A stretch of 40,909 nt of DNA from positions 1-40,909 of the forward strand of contig CAIUMH010000077.1 in assembly GCA_903900235.1 (NCBI GenBank), given 5' to 3'. Under the pieces are notes generated by a model. It was not told the origin of the DNA and searched no databases. It saw only the letters and a program-made list of their open reading frames with translations. This DNA is from an uncultured Actinomycetes bacterium. Lineage in GTDB: Bacteria > Actinomycetota > Acidimicrobiia > Acidimicrobiales > RAAP-2. This document shows, piece after piece, positions 22,713-29,862 of the stretch; position 1 is the first letter of the stretch, and each line of letters starts with the position of its first letter. The position numbers and the translations under genes were made by a program.

Positions 22713-23537
22713 TCAGTGCGCCTGTGGATTGCGGGGCCGCCGGCCGCGCTCGAGGTCCTCGTTGCGCTTGGCCATACGCTCGAGCGTCACCTGGTGCGTG
22801 ATGATCCAGAAGCGGTTCGCCTTGACGGCGTAGATCACGTCAGCCGCGGCATCGGCCGGGTCCATCGCCGTGGTGCCCATCATCTGCTCGGCGAAGGAAA
22901 TCGGAATGTCTCCGGGCGCCGGCAGGCCCGACGAGGCCGGAGCATTACGGGCCGACTCGAAGATCTTGGTGTTGATCAGCTCGGGGCAGAGGCACGAGAC
23001 ACCGACTCCGGTTCCCTCGAGCTCCATGGCCAGGCCCTCGCTCAATCCCACCACCGCGTACTTCGACGTGTGGTACGAGCCAAGCATCGGCGTGGCGATC
23101 AGGCCAGCCTCCGACGCGGTGTTGACGATGTGGCCCTCGCCCTGCTTGATCATCATGCGGGCGAACGCCGCCACGCCATAGGACACACCGAGGACATTGA
23201 CACCGATGACCCAGTCGAGATCACCCGGCGTGGCGTTGACATGGGTCTTGCCCGAGGCAACCCCGGCGTTGTTCACCAGCAGGTGGACCGCCCCGTAGGC
23301 GGCGAGGGCGGCCTGCTTGAGGGCCTCGACCTGCTCCGAGTCCGACACGTCACAGACGAACGCGGTGACATCCCCGCCCGCTGCGGACAGCCGCGCTGCC
23401 TCGGCTTCGAGCTTGGGGGCCTCGATGTCGGCCATCACGACCTTCATGCCCTCGGCGATGCAGCGTTCGGTGAGTGCCAGGCCGATGCCCGATGCGGCAC
23501 CAGTGATGACAGCGGTCTTATCCTTGAGATCTTTCAT
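22713..23537 (-). CDS. Classical short-chain dehydrogenase/reductase
   Basis: 274 residues with a complete SDR active site: TGAASGIG (12-19), NNAG (89-92), Ser142 in HIVNTASEAG, and Tyr155 and Lys159 in SYHTSKYAVVG. Asp37 at the end of the second strand (MADIEA) favours NAD(H) over NADP(H). It would oxidise a secondary alcohol or reduce a ketone. A longer C-terminal tail (about 230-274, KRNEDLERGRRPRN) is basic. It follows the LLM-class F420 gene by 41 bp and precedes the DUF1330-like gene by 40 bp. Confidence 0.92.
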   Translation of the reverse strand: MKDLKDKTAVITGAASGIGLALTERCIAEGMKVVMADIEAPKLEAEAARLSAAGGDVTAFVCDVSDSEQVEALKQAALAAYGAVHLLVNNAGVASGKTHVNATPGDLDWVIGVNVLGVSYGVAAFARMMIKQGEGHIVNTASEAGLIATPMLGSYHTSKYAVVGLSEGLAMELEGTGVGVSCLCPELINTKIFESARNAPASSGLPAPGDIPISFAEQMMGTTAMDPADAAADVIYAVKANRFWIITHQVTLERMAKRNEDLERGRRPRNPQAH

Positions 23538-23578
23538 GGTGTGGCTCGTTCCGTCTGTTCGGTTGGTGGTCGGGGAAA

Positions 23579-24448
23579 TCAGGACTTGGCGATGACCTCG
23601 GCGCCGAAGGCGGCGAGGGCGTCAGCGGTATCGGCGTAGTACAAGAAGGCAGGCACCACGACGCGGTCCACGCCGAGCTCGGCGAGGGCGGACACCTCAT
23701 CGAGTGCACCGGGGCCGAATACACCCCGGCCACCACTGGTGATCTCGAGGGCTTCCGGGTCGCGACCGGCGTCGGCGGCGGCATTGCGGGCGATCTCGAT
23801 CAAATTGGCCAGCTTGGCGTGGTTACCCTCGCCGGGGAAGAAGCCGTCACCGAGCCGGCCCGCCCGCCGGGCCGCCGCCTCAGAGTGTCCACCGACGTGG
23901 ATCGGAATCGTCCCGTTGACTGGCTGCGGCTTCGAGATGCAGTTGGTGAAGGAGGTGAATGCTCCGGCATAGGAGGCGACATCCTGGCTCCACAGTGCCC
24001 GCAGGGCGCCGATGGCGTCGTCGGTGCGTGCCGCCCGCTCAGAGAAGGGGATTCCCAAGGCGTCGAACTCCTCGGCCAGCCAGCCGATTCCGACCCCAAG
24101 GTCCATCCGGCCTCCCGACAGGTGGTCAAGCGTGGCGAGCTCCTTGGCGAGGACGACCGGGTTGCGCTGGGGCAGGATCAAGATCCCGGTGGCCAGACGG
24201 ATGGTGGAGGTGCGGGCTGCCACGAAGGACAGCCAGATCAGGGGGTCCGGAATCGGTGCCTTGTCCGAGCCGGGCATCTTGCCTGATCGGTCGTAGGGGT
24301 AGGTCGACTCGTAGCCCTCGGGGATCACCACATGCTCGACGGTGGAGAGGGATTCGAAGCCCGCTTCCTCGGCGGCCAACGCCATCTCGATGGCTGCCTC
24401 AGGCTCGACGAAGGGTCCCGTGTTGGCGAAGATGATTCCAAACTTCAT
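23579..24448 (-). CDS. LLM-class F420-dependent oxidoreductase (TIGR03619-like)
   Basis: A 289-residue TIM barrel of the luciferase-like family. MKFGIIFANTGPFVEPEAAI, TGILILPQRNPVVLAKELAT, GGRMDLGVGIGWLAEEFDAL and IPIHVGGHSEAAARRAGRLG are characteristic of the subgroup using deazaflavin F420; FMN cannot be fully excluded. ATG 24448 has GAGGAGG 7 nt upstream and overlaps the DUF2855 stop in an ATGA, so translation of the two is coupled. The frame stays open to 24601, but that part lies inside DUF2855. It probably reduces or oxidises a ketone, imine or enone in this pathway; substrate unknown. Confidence 0.9.
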   Translation of the reverse strand: MKFGIIFANTGPFVEPEAAIEMALAAEEAGFESLSTVEHVVIPEGYESTYPYDRSGKMPGSDKAPIPDPLIWLSFVAARTSTIRLATGILILPQRNPVVLAKELATLDHLSGGRMDLGVGIGWLAEEFDALGIPFSERAARTDDAIGALRALWSQDVASYAGAFTSFTNCISKPQPVNGTIPIHVGGHSEAAARRAGRLGDGFFPGEGNHAKLANLIEIARNAAADAGRDPEALEITSGGRGVFGPGALDEVSALAELGVDRVVVPAFLYYADTADALAAFGAEVIAKS

Positions 24449-25548
24449 GAGGTGACCTCCTCGGTCATGGTGCAGGTGTAGCCGACGGCTGGGTCGATTC
24501 TGTTCTCCAGCAGGTCGAGGAACAGCGAGCGGACCGCCTCGGCTCCGCCTCGATGCTCGAGGGAGAGCCATGACGGCACCCACGCGATGAAGCGGCTCCA
24601 CGCGTCGGCCACCTTGCGGTTGAGCTCGACGCTGCCCCAGTCCTCGGTCCGCTTGGCGATCTGGCTTGGAGCAAAGAGGAAGACCGGACGGGGGCCCGGC
24701 AACGGGGCTCCGTCGAGACTCGGTGTCTCATCCCAGTGGGTGTCCCCGACGATCATCGAGTGGACGAGGAAGTCGGTGAGGCGAGCGTGCACGGCCGCCA
24801 CGGTGCCTTGGTTGCCGGCGACGTCGACGAACACCGTCGGGACCAGCGGCAAGTCACCAGCCTGGTCGTAGGTGACCACCTCGTCATAGATCCCGATGGC
24901 CTCGGTGAAGGCCCGGTTGGCGGCCGAGGTCATCCCGACCACCGTGATGCCACGAGCCTTGGCCAAGAAGGCAGCACCGAGGGCTGTCTTCGCTGATGCC
25001 GAGGAGATGACCACCCGCTCGGCTCCGAAGTCCACATTGTCCTCGAGGAAGTCATCGATCACGAAGGAGGTGAAGAAGAGGGGGTACAGGAGCATCTGGA
25101 GGTCCGCCGTGGCCTCGGAGTAGCTCGGGTCCTGCTCGCAGCGCCGGAGCGAGTTGTAGGCATTGGCCAGGTGCGCTCGGTGAGCGGAGACGTCCGAGAT
25201 GGTGAAGGGGTTGGCCGATCCCACGGTGACCACTACCTCATCTGACATGGGCAGGTAGCCGAAGAGGAGCTCACCGACGGCGACATCGGCGGACCGTGTC
25301 TCTGTCACCCGGGCGAAGCCCCACACCGGCACGCGGCCCCAGACGGTGTCGTCTCCAGCCACTGGGTCCGATGCTGGGAAGAAATCCCAGTAGGAGAGCA
25401 TGTCGCCGACCACGGCATAGGAGACGTTGTTGGACGACAGTCCGAAGCGCTCCACGCGGAGGCGGGCCTGGTCCTCAGCCAAGGGTGACACTGCGGGCTC
25501 AATGATCCGCAGCTCTCGGAAATTTCCTCGGTTGATCTCGATGTCCAC
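24445..25548 (-). CDS. DUF2855 family protein (MDR-like, unknown function)
   Basis: 367 residues. The N-terminal GroES-like region contains ARLRVERFGLSSNNVSYAVV and VPVWGFARVTE, and the centre a Rossmann-like part with VVISSASAKTALGAAFLAKA and VFVDVAGNQGTVAAVHARL. These match DUF2855, a family related to medium-chain dehydrogenases but without the usual GxGxxG and zinc residues. No activity has been assigned that I know of. It is the first gene of the eight-gene minus-strand operon; a GTG start at 25548 follows GGGGGA. The ATGA coupling to the F420 enzyme suggests a two-enzyme step. Confidence 0.88.
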   Translation of the reverse strand: MDIEINRGNFRELRIIEPAVSPLAEDQARLRVERFGLSSNNVSYAVVGDMLSYWDFFPASDPVAGDDTVWGRVPVWGFARVTETRSADVAVGELLFGYLPMSDEVVVTVGSANPFTISDVSAHRAHLANAYNSLRRCEQDPSYSEATADLQMLLYPLFFTSFVIDDFLEDNVDFGAERVVISSASAKTALGAAFLAKARGITVVGMTSAANRAFTEAIGIYDEVVTYDQAGDLPLVPTVFVDVAGNQGTVAAVHARLTDFLVHSMIVGDTHWDETPSLDGAPLPGPRPVFLFAPSQIAKRTEDWGSVELNRKVADAWSRFIAWVPSWLSLEHRGGAEAVRSLFLDLLENRIDPAVGYTCTMTEEVTS

Positions 25549-25568
25549 GCGTCCCCCTTGTTGCCTCA

Positions 25569-25580
25569 GTGATTTGTCAC
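25569..25580. promoter_or_regulatory. Candidate operator in the divergent GST / operon intergenic region
   Basis: GTGA-tttg-TCAC is a short perfect inverted repeat in the 106-bp gap between the operon start (25548, minus) and the GST gene (25655, plus). On the minus strand TTGATT, 17 nt, TAGCGT is a possible promoter; on the plus strand TAGGCT about 30 nt before the ATG is a possible -10. All are weak. Confidence 0.3.
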
Positions 25581-25654
25581 GCTAGTTGCCATAAGATTAC
25601 GAATCAACAGGAGGGACCCGATCTAGGCTCCCGACTACCTCTCCGGGAGATCTC

Positions 25655-26824
25655 ATGAGCACATCGACCTACTACCTCTACGGGATGCCCGCATCCCTCT
25701 ACACCGCCAAGGCTCGCTCCTATCTCCGCACCCACCGTATCGACCACGTTGAGCGGGCCGTCGGCCACCCCCACTATCAGCAGGACATCATGCCAACCAT
25801 CGGGCGGTTGATCATGCCAGTCCTCGAGACCCCATCGGGCCAGCTGGTCCAAGATACGGTCGACATCATCGACTTCCTCGAGCAGGCCGAGGGCCTGCAG
25901 TCGGTCGTGCCTGATACCCCGGTGCAGCGCTGCGTGGCGCACGTGCTCGAGATCTTCGGAGGCGAGGGTCTCCTTCGGCCGGCCATGCACTACCGCTGGA
26001 ACTTCGATGAGGAGAACCTCGACTTCCTCGCTCAGGACTTCGCCGGGGCCATGATCCTCGGCGGCGATGCGGCACAGCGCGCCGCTGTCTTCGCTCTCGC
26101 CAGCGACCGCATGCGCTCGGCGGCGGCCATCTTCGGGGTCACCCCGGACACCGAGGCGCTGATCGAGTCGTCCTATGCCGAGTTCCTCAGCCTCCTCAGC
26201 TCCCACCTCGAGCACAGCCCCTTCCTGCTCGGAGGCCGCCCAACCATTGGCGACTATGGCTTCATGGGTCCGCTCTACCCCCACCTCGCCCGCGACCCCG
26301 CCCCGTCGCGCCTGATGAAGCAGACGGCGTGGCGAGTGTGGCGCTGGACCGAGCGGATGAACTCCCCACTGCTCGACGCCCCCGAGTACGGAGAGGTTGA
26401 CCCTGAGCTCTTCGCCGAGGACGAGATTCCCGAGACCCTCACCGCCCTGCTCCGCTACATCGCTGTCGAGTGGGTCGACGAGATCTGCGCCCAGGTGGCC
26501 TGGCTCGACGAGTGGCTCGGACATGCCGACGACGTCGAGACCGGAGGGGTCGTCGGTGGCAAGCCGGCACGCCGGACCCCGGGCAGCGTCACCTTCGCGT
26601 GGCGGGGCACCGAATTGACCACCGGCGTGTTTCCCTATCGCCTCTACGTGCTCCAGCGTCTCCAGGCCGCCTATGCCGATCTCGACGACGAGGGACGACG
26701 CTCGGTCGATGTCCTCTTCGCCGAGGTCGGTCTCACTCCATTGCTCACCCTGCGGGCTCGACGCCGAGTTGATCGAGTCGACAACCGCGAGGTGTGGGGG
26801 CACGAGCAGGACCCTTCCCTGTAG
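25655..26824 (+). CDS. Glutathione S-transferase-like protein with a long C-terminal extension
   Basis: 389 residues against about 210 for an ordinary GST. Residues 1-85 form the thioredoxin-like domain (YYLYGMPASLYTAKARSYLR, cis-Pro region LIMPVLETPSGQLVQDTVDI then IDFLEQ). The helical domain runs to about 240 with PFLLGGRPTIGDYGFMGPLY. A further ~150 residues (LRYIAVEWVDEICAQVAWLD, RTPGSVTFAWRGTELTTG) are not standard. Actinobacteria generally use mycothiol instead of glutathione, so the thiol used, or a ligand-binding role, is open. GGGAGA precedes ATG 25655. It is divergent from the F420/DUF2855 operon and likely works in the same pathway. Confidence 0.8.
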   Translation: MSTSTYYLYGMPASLYTAKARSYLRTHRIDHVERAVGHPHYQQDIMPTIGRLIMPVLETPSGQLVQDTVDIIDFLEQAEGLQSVVPDTPVQRCVAHVLEIFGGEGLLRPAMHYRWNFDEENLDFLAQDFAGAMILGGDAAQRAAVFALASDRMRSAAAIFGVTPDTEALIESSYAEFLSLLSSHLEHSPFLLGGRPTIGDYGFMGPLYPHLARDPAPSRLMKQTAWRVWRWTERMNSPLLDAPEYGEVDPELFAEDEIPETLTALLRYIAVEWVDEICAQVAWLDEWLGHADDVETGGVVGGKPARRTPGSVTFAWRGTELTTGVFPYRLYVLQRLQAAYADLDDEGRRSVDVLFAEVGLTPLLTLRARRRVDRVDNREVWGHEQDPSL

Positions 26825-26837
26825 GCGAAGTATTCGC
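26825..26837. terminator. Minimal palindromic spacer between convergent stops
   Basis: The 13 bases between the GST stop and the convergent gene's stop are exactly GCGAA-gta-TTCGC, a perfect inverted repeat. A 5-bp stem is weak, so it may be a minimal bidirectional terminator or chance. Confidence 0.35.
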
Positions 26838-27434
26838 TCAGCCTTCGTCGTGGGACTCGACGCCGCGCTCCTCATCGATCGGTGAGAAGTTGAAGTTCAC
26901 GCCTCGGCAATCACTGCACCGGTCGTATTCCCAGACCTCCTCGGGCGGGACGGTCGTGGCGCAGACGTAACAGTTGATGAAAGTGGACCGACGACGGCGC
27001 TGCGCCGTGGTGATCGCTGCCGCCACCTTGGCGCTGGTGGCGAAATCGGGTGGGGCACCCGTGCGAAACTCCCACGCCTCGAAGGTCGAGCGACCCTTGA
27101 GTGGCCGATAGGGGACCGGCAACAGACCGTCCCACCGCTGGGCATAGGGTGCGACCTCCACCGTCCATTCTCGACGGCTCAGGGTGATGAGGACCATCGG
27201 TCGCTTGGCACCGAGCACGAGCTGGCTGAGCACGCCGGTGTAGACCCCCGACTTCGAGAAGTTCCGTCCCTTGCGGCTCCCCTCGTAGTACTCACCCTGA
27301 CAGAATTCCTCGGCCGGGGCGAAGCCGGCGAAGTTGTTGTCGATCGGCCCCGACCACAGTGCCCGTCGCCGGAAGATCGCGGGATCAAGGCGGAACTCTC
27401 GGCACAGCTCTTGGATCGGGATGCTCATCTCCAT
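26838..27434 (-). CDS. Conserved-looking protein with C-terminal CX2C-X14-CX2C zinc site, unknown
   Basis: 198 residues. I do not recognise the family. The first 145 residues are mixed alpha/beta with aromatic patches (EYYEGSRKGRNFSKSGVYTG, REWTVEVAPYAQRWDGLLPV). A basic stretch, TTAQRRRRSTF, leads to a zinc-binding knuckle with Cys155, Cys158, Cys173 and Cys176 (NCYVC and RCSDC), and the tail is acidic. No signal peptide or membrane segment is present. Of three possible starts (TTG 27443, ATG 27434, ATG 27428), ATG 27434 is chosen since a TAGGTT box lies 7 nt before it and there is no Shine-Dalgarno. It lies downstream of the serine hydrolase on the same strand but probably has its own promoter. 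Confidence 0.65.
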   Translation of the reverse strand: MEMSIPIQELCREFRLDPAIFRRRALWSGPIDNNFAGFAPAEEFCQGEYYEGSRKGRNFSKSGVYTGVLSQLVLGAKRPMVLITLSRREWTVEVAPYAQRWDGLLPVPYRPLKGRSTFEAWEFRTGAPPDFATSAKVAAAITTAQRRRRSTFINCYVCATTVPPEEVWEYDRCSDCRGVNFNFSPIDEERGVESHDEG

Positions 27435-27441
27435 GGCCGGC

Positions 27442-27447
27442 AACCTA
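27442..27447 (-). promoter_or_regulatory. -10 element of a probable leaderless promoter (zinc-site protein)
   Basis: Minus-strand TAGGTT is followed by gccggcc and ATG 27434. It has the same TANNNT-near-ATG layout as arsC and the MFS gene; TAGGTT is identical to the MFS box. Confidence 0.45.
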
Positions 27448-27475
27448 GGTCGAGGGTGTCACGACCCGGGCAGCC

Positions 27476-28603
27476 TCAGACCGAGACCGCCAATGTTGCA
27501 TTGAACACGTGGCCGAATCCCCGGGTATCGCCGACGAGGCCGTTGCGCATCATGTTCATCATGTAGGCCACGGTCAGCTCCGCTTCTTGGTCCATGAAGA
27601 TGAACGATCCCCCGTACCCACCCCAGAAACAGGCTCGATCGCCAATGGGGAGCAGCGAGCTCGACAACCCGTACCCCATGCCCATGCGCATCGGCAGCCC
27701 GAGGACGAGGTCCGTGCCATCGGCCTGGGTCTCGAACACTCGATCGACCGTGGCCTCGCTCAGCAATCGAGTTCCGCCAACCTGACCCCGGCCGGTGATG
27801 AGGGACTGGACCAGTGCCACCGAGGCGGCATTGCCGTGGCCATTGGCCGCCGGCACCTCTGCGGCTCGCCACCAGCGATTGAGGGGGGCGGAGGAGTGCA
27901 ATCGGGGCGATCGGAAACTCCGCATCGCGATCGAGTCACCGGGGGCCCCTTCTGGGATCACCTCGTTCAGCGGGATCACCAACGAGACTCGGTGCTCCTC
28001 AGATTCGGGCAACCCGATGAAGAAGTCAGCCCCTAAGGGTGCGGCCACTTCGGCGGCGAACCATTGCCCGATCGTGATGCCCGTGATGCGTCGGACGATC
28101 TCCCCGATCAGGTTGCCTTGCGTGAGCGCGTGATAGCCCGACGCAGTGCCTGGCTCCCACCAAGGGGCTTGAGCGGCCAGCGCTTCACAGACTCGGTCCC
28201 ACTGCGTGATCTCCTCGTCGACGAAGAGCTCATCGAGACCACTCAGACCAGCGGTGTGGCCCAGCACATGGCGCACCAGGACCCCCTCTTTCCCGGCCTG
28301 GGCGAACTCTGGCCAGTACCGGGCCACCGGGGCGTCGAGGTCGAGTTCCCCTCGATCGGCCAAGATGAGGGCACAGACAAACGTCATGGTCTTGGTCGTT
28401 GACCAGACATTGACCAGCGTGTCGGCCTCCCACGGCCGGGTGCGCTCGGCGTCGGCGAACCCGCCCCAGAGGTCCACCACAACCTCCCCCTTGTGATGCA
28501 CGCAGATCGACGCGCCGCAGTCCTCGCCGTCATCGATGCTTTTTGACAGTTCAAGCGCCAAGGCCTCGAACCGCTCGTCGCATACTCCGTGGATCTCTGC
28601 CAT
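27476..28603 (-). CDS. Serine hydrolase of the beta-lactamase/EstB (family VIII esterase) type
   Basis: 375 residues. S68-T-T-K71 in NVWSTTKTM is the SxxK nucleophile motif, and Tyr157 in TASGYHALTQG stands for the YxN/YxS motif. HTAGLSGLDE and a C-terminal CFWGGYGGSFIFMDQEAELT segment, in the place of KTG, are typical of the EstB/LACTB-like esterases. No signal peptide is present, so a cytoplasmic esterase or lactonase is more likely than a beta-lactamase. Start ATG 28603 has GAGGGGGA 5 nt upstream, and TACGGT at 28631-28636 (minus strand) is a reasonable -10. It follows an SDR gene by 74 bp; hydrolysis of an ester or lactone formed by neighbouring oxidoreductases is possible. Confidence 0.88.
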   Translation of the reverse strand: MAEIHGVCDERFEALALELSKSIDDGEDCGASICVHHKGEVVVDLWGGFADAERTRPWEADTLVNVWSTTKTMTFVCALILADRGELDLDAPVARYWPEFAQAGKEGVLVRHVLGHTAGLSGLDELFVDEEITQWDRVCEALAAQAPWWEPGTASGYHALTQGNLIGEIVRRITGITIGQWFAAEVAAPLGADFFIGLPESEEHRVSLVIPLNEVIPEGAPGDSIAMRSFRSPRLHSSAPLNRWWRAAEVPAANGHGNAASVALVQSLITGRGQVGGTRLLSEATVDRVFETQADGTDLVLGLPMRMGMGYGLSSSLLPIGDRACFWGGYGGSFIFMDQEAELTVAYMMNMMRNGLVGDTRGFGHVFNATLAVSV

Positions 28604-28677
28604 GGTTCCCCCTCGTCTCCGATGGTCTTGACCGTACACACCCACCGACCGACTCGACCGCCAAGAGTCGTCGCGGC

Positions 28678-29457
28678 TCAGAGGACGGGCGAAAGTCCTC
28701 CATCGAGGTTGATAGCCGTTCCCGTCACGTAGCTGCTTCGCGCAGAGAGCAGGAAGGTTGCCAGGTCGGCGAACTCGGCCTCGGTCCCGACTCGGCCGAG
28801 CGGGATCCCGCCGTTGGTCGCCATCGACCGGTAGAGCTCCTCGACGTCTTGTCCAATGGTCTTGGCCAGACGCACCCACTGCCCCGACCGGATGAGGCCG
28901 ATCACGACGGCATTCACCCGGATCCCTTGAGAGCCAAGCTCCTTCGACAGCGTCTTGGTCAGTGCCAGGCCCGCCGCGCGCGACACCGAGGTCGGTGAGG
29001 ACCCAGCCGGCGGCGCCTTTCCGGCGGTGGCGAGCACGTTGACCACCGATGCAGAGTTGCTGGCCTCGAGCATCGGCAGGGCGAGGCGGGTCAAGCGGAC
29101 CGCCGCCATCAGCTTGAGATCCAGATCAGCCACCCAGTCCTCATCGGAGGTGGCCGCCAGTGTGCCCGCTGCTGACCGCCCGGCATTGTTCACCAATCCA
29201 TCGAGTCGGCCGAAACGATCCTCGACGGCCCTGACCAGCCGCTCGAGGCCGGCGAGTTCGGTGACGTCGCACTCGACGGCGAACACCGTCCCTCCCCGCG
29301 ACGTCAGCTCGTGCTCGACCTCGGCCAGCCGCTCGATCGAGCGGCCGCAGAGGGCGACCGAAGCGCCCTCATCGACCAATGCCCCGCACAGGCCGCGGCC
29401 GAGGCCGTCGCTGCCACCGGTGACCAGGACCACCTTTCCAGCGAGCTCGAGATCCAT
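28678..29457 (-). CDS. Short-chain dehydrogenase/reductase, subfamily without YxxxK
   Basis: 259 residues. TGGSDGLG (13-20), NNAG (90-93) and the C-terminal [10 protein letters not shown] show a normal SDR frame, but the active-site stretch [18 protein letters not shown] has Thr156 and Arg160 in place of the Tyr and Lys of YxxxK. SDRs with Ser/Thr-x-x-x-Arg-Ala at this place form a recurrent subgroup, so this is probably a lineage trait and not damage. ATG 29457 has GGAGG 6 nt upstream. It begins one base after the stop of the truncated Ddn-like gene, so the two are in one operon, with the serine hydrolase following. Confidence 0.85.
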   Translation of the reverse strand: MDLELAGKVVLVTGGSDGLGRGLCGALVDEGASVALCGRSIERLAEVEHELTSRGGTVFAVECDVTELAGLERLVRAVEDRFGRLDGLVNNAGRSAAGTLAATSDEDWVADLDLKLMAAVRLTRLALPMLEASNSASVVNVLATAGKAPPAGSSPTSVSRAAGLALTKTLSKELGSQGIRVNAVVIGLIRSGQWVRLAKTIGQDVEELYRSMATNGGIPLGRVGTEAEFADLATFLLSARSSYVTGTAINLDGGLSPVL

Positions 29458-29458
29458 C

Positions 29459-29785
29459 TCATGCCTCCATTCGTCGAGAGAGGGCGAGGACCCTGACGTT
29501 CTGATCCGTCTGCGTGTCGTCGTCGAGCAGGTACCCGAGCGGCGTCGTCCCCTCGAGTCCGGACGTGGCCCCCGCCATGGTGAGCAGCAGGGTGGGGGAC
29601 CCGCATGGCCCCAGCGCCGTGCATCGGCCCTTGGTCTTGGTTGGCACCCAGCGATCAACCGGGGCCATCGACCGAATCAGCCATGGCCCAATCGCCGACG
29701 AGACTCCCCAGTGGCCGGCTCGGGCCACCTCGGTGTCGCTCCTGCCCCACCTGACGTCTGGAACCCCATGCTCCGGCGATGCCAT
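29459..29785 (-). CDS. Ddn-like (F420H2-dependent nitroreductase/quinone reductase) protein, C-terminally truncated
   Basis: 108 residues where family members have about 130-150. [20 protein letters not shown] and [20 protein letters not shown], followed by LGYLLDDD, match the split-barrel core of deazaflavin-dependent nitroreductases (usual form LLLTTxGRKSGxxRTTPLxY). The reading stops at [11 protein letters not shown], just where the family continues with the conserved SxGG and HPxWYHN strands. The stop is one base before the SDR start and the SDR ribosome site lies in its last codons, so the short form is neatly integrated in the operon. Either a decayed gene or a minimal version; the missing strands help hold F420. 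Confidence 0.6.
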   Translation of the reverse strand: MASPEHGVPDVRWGRSDTEVARAGHWGVSSAIGPWLIRSMAPVDRWVPTKTKGRCTALGPCGSPTLLLTMAGATSGLEGTTPLGYLLDDDTQTDQNVRVLALSRRMEA

Positions 29786-29828
29786 GGCCCAAGTCTCGCA
29801 CCTCGCCCCTGCGTCCGCATGACCACAC

Positions 29829-29856
29829 TTGACCTCGGCTGACCTGCCGGTAGGTT
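29829..29856 (+). promoter_or_regulatory. Leaderless promoter of the MFS gene (-35 and -10)
   Basis: TTGACC (29829-29834), a 16-nt spacer and TAGGTT (29851-29856) lie 6 nt before ATG 29863. It is the most complete promoter of the leaderless set, and no Shine-Dalgarno separates it from the start. Confidence 0.6.
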
Positions 29857-29862
29857 CTAGGC

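Noticed and set aside
20825-22801. A 658-codon open frame on the plus strand
   Set aside because: It lies antisense to the CMD, VOC and DUF1330-like genes, which have clear family motifs; its composition is the His/Arg/Asp-rich pattern of a GC-rich shadow frame.
25604-26875. A 423-codon minus-strand frame
   Set aside because: It is antisense to the GST-like gene, which has domain motifs and a ribosome site; the minus frame has neither.
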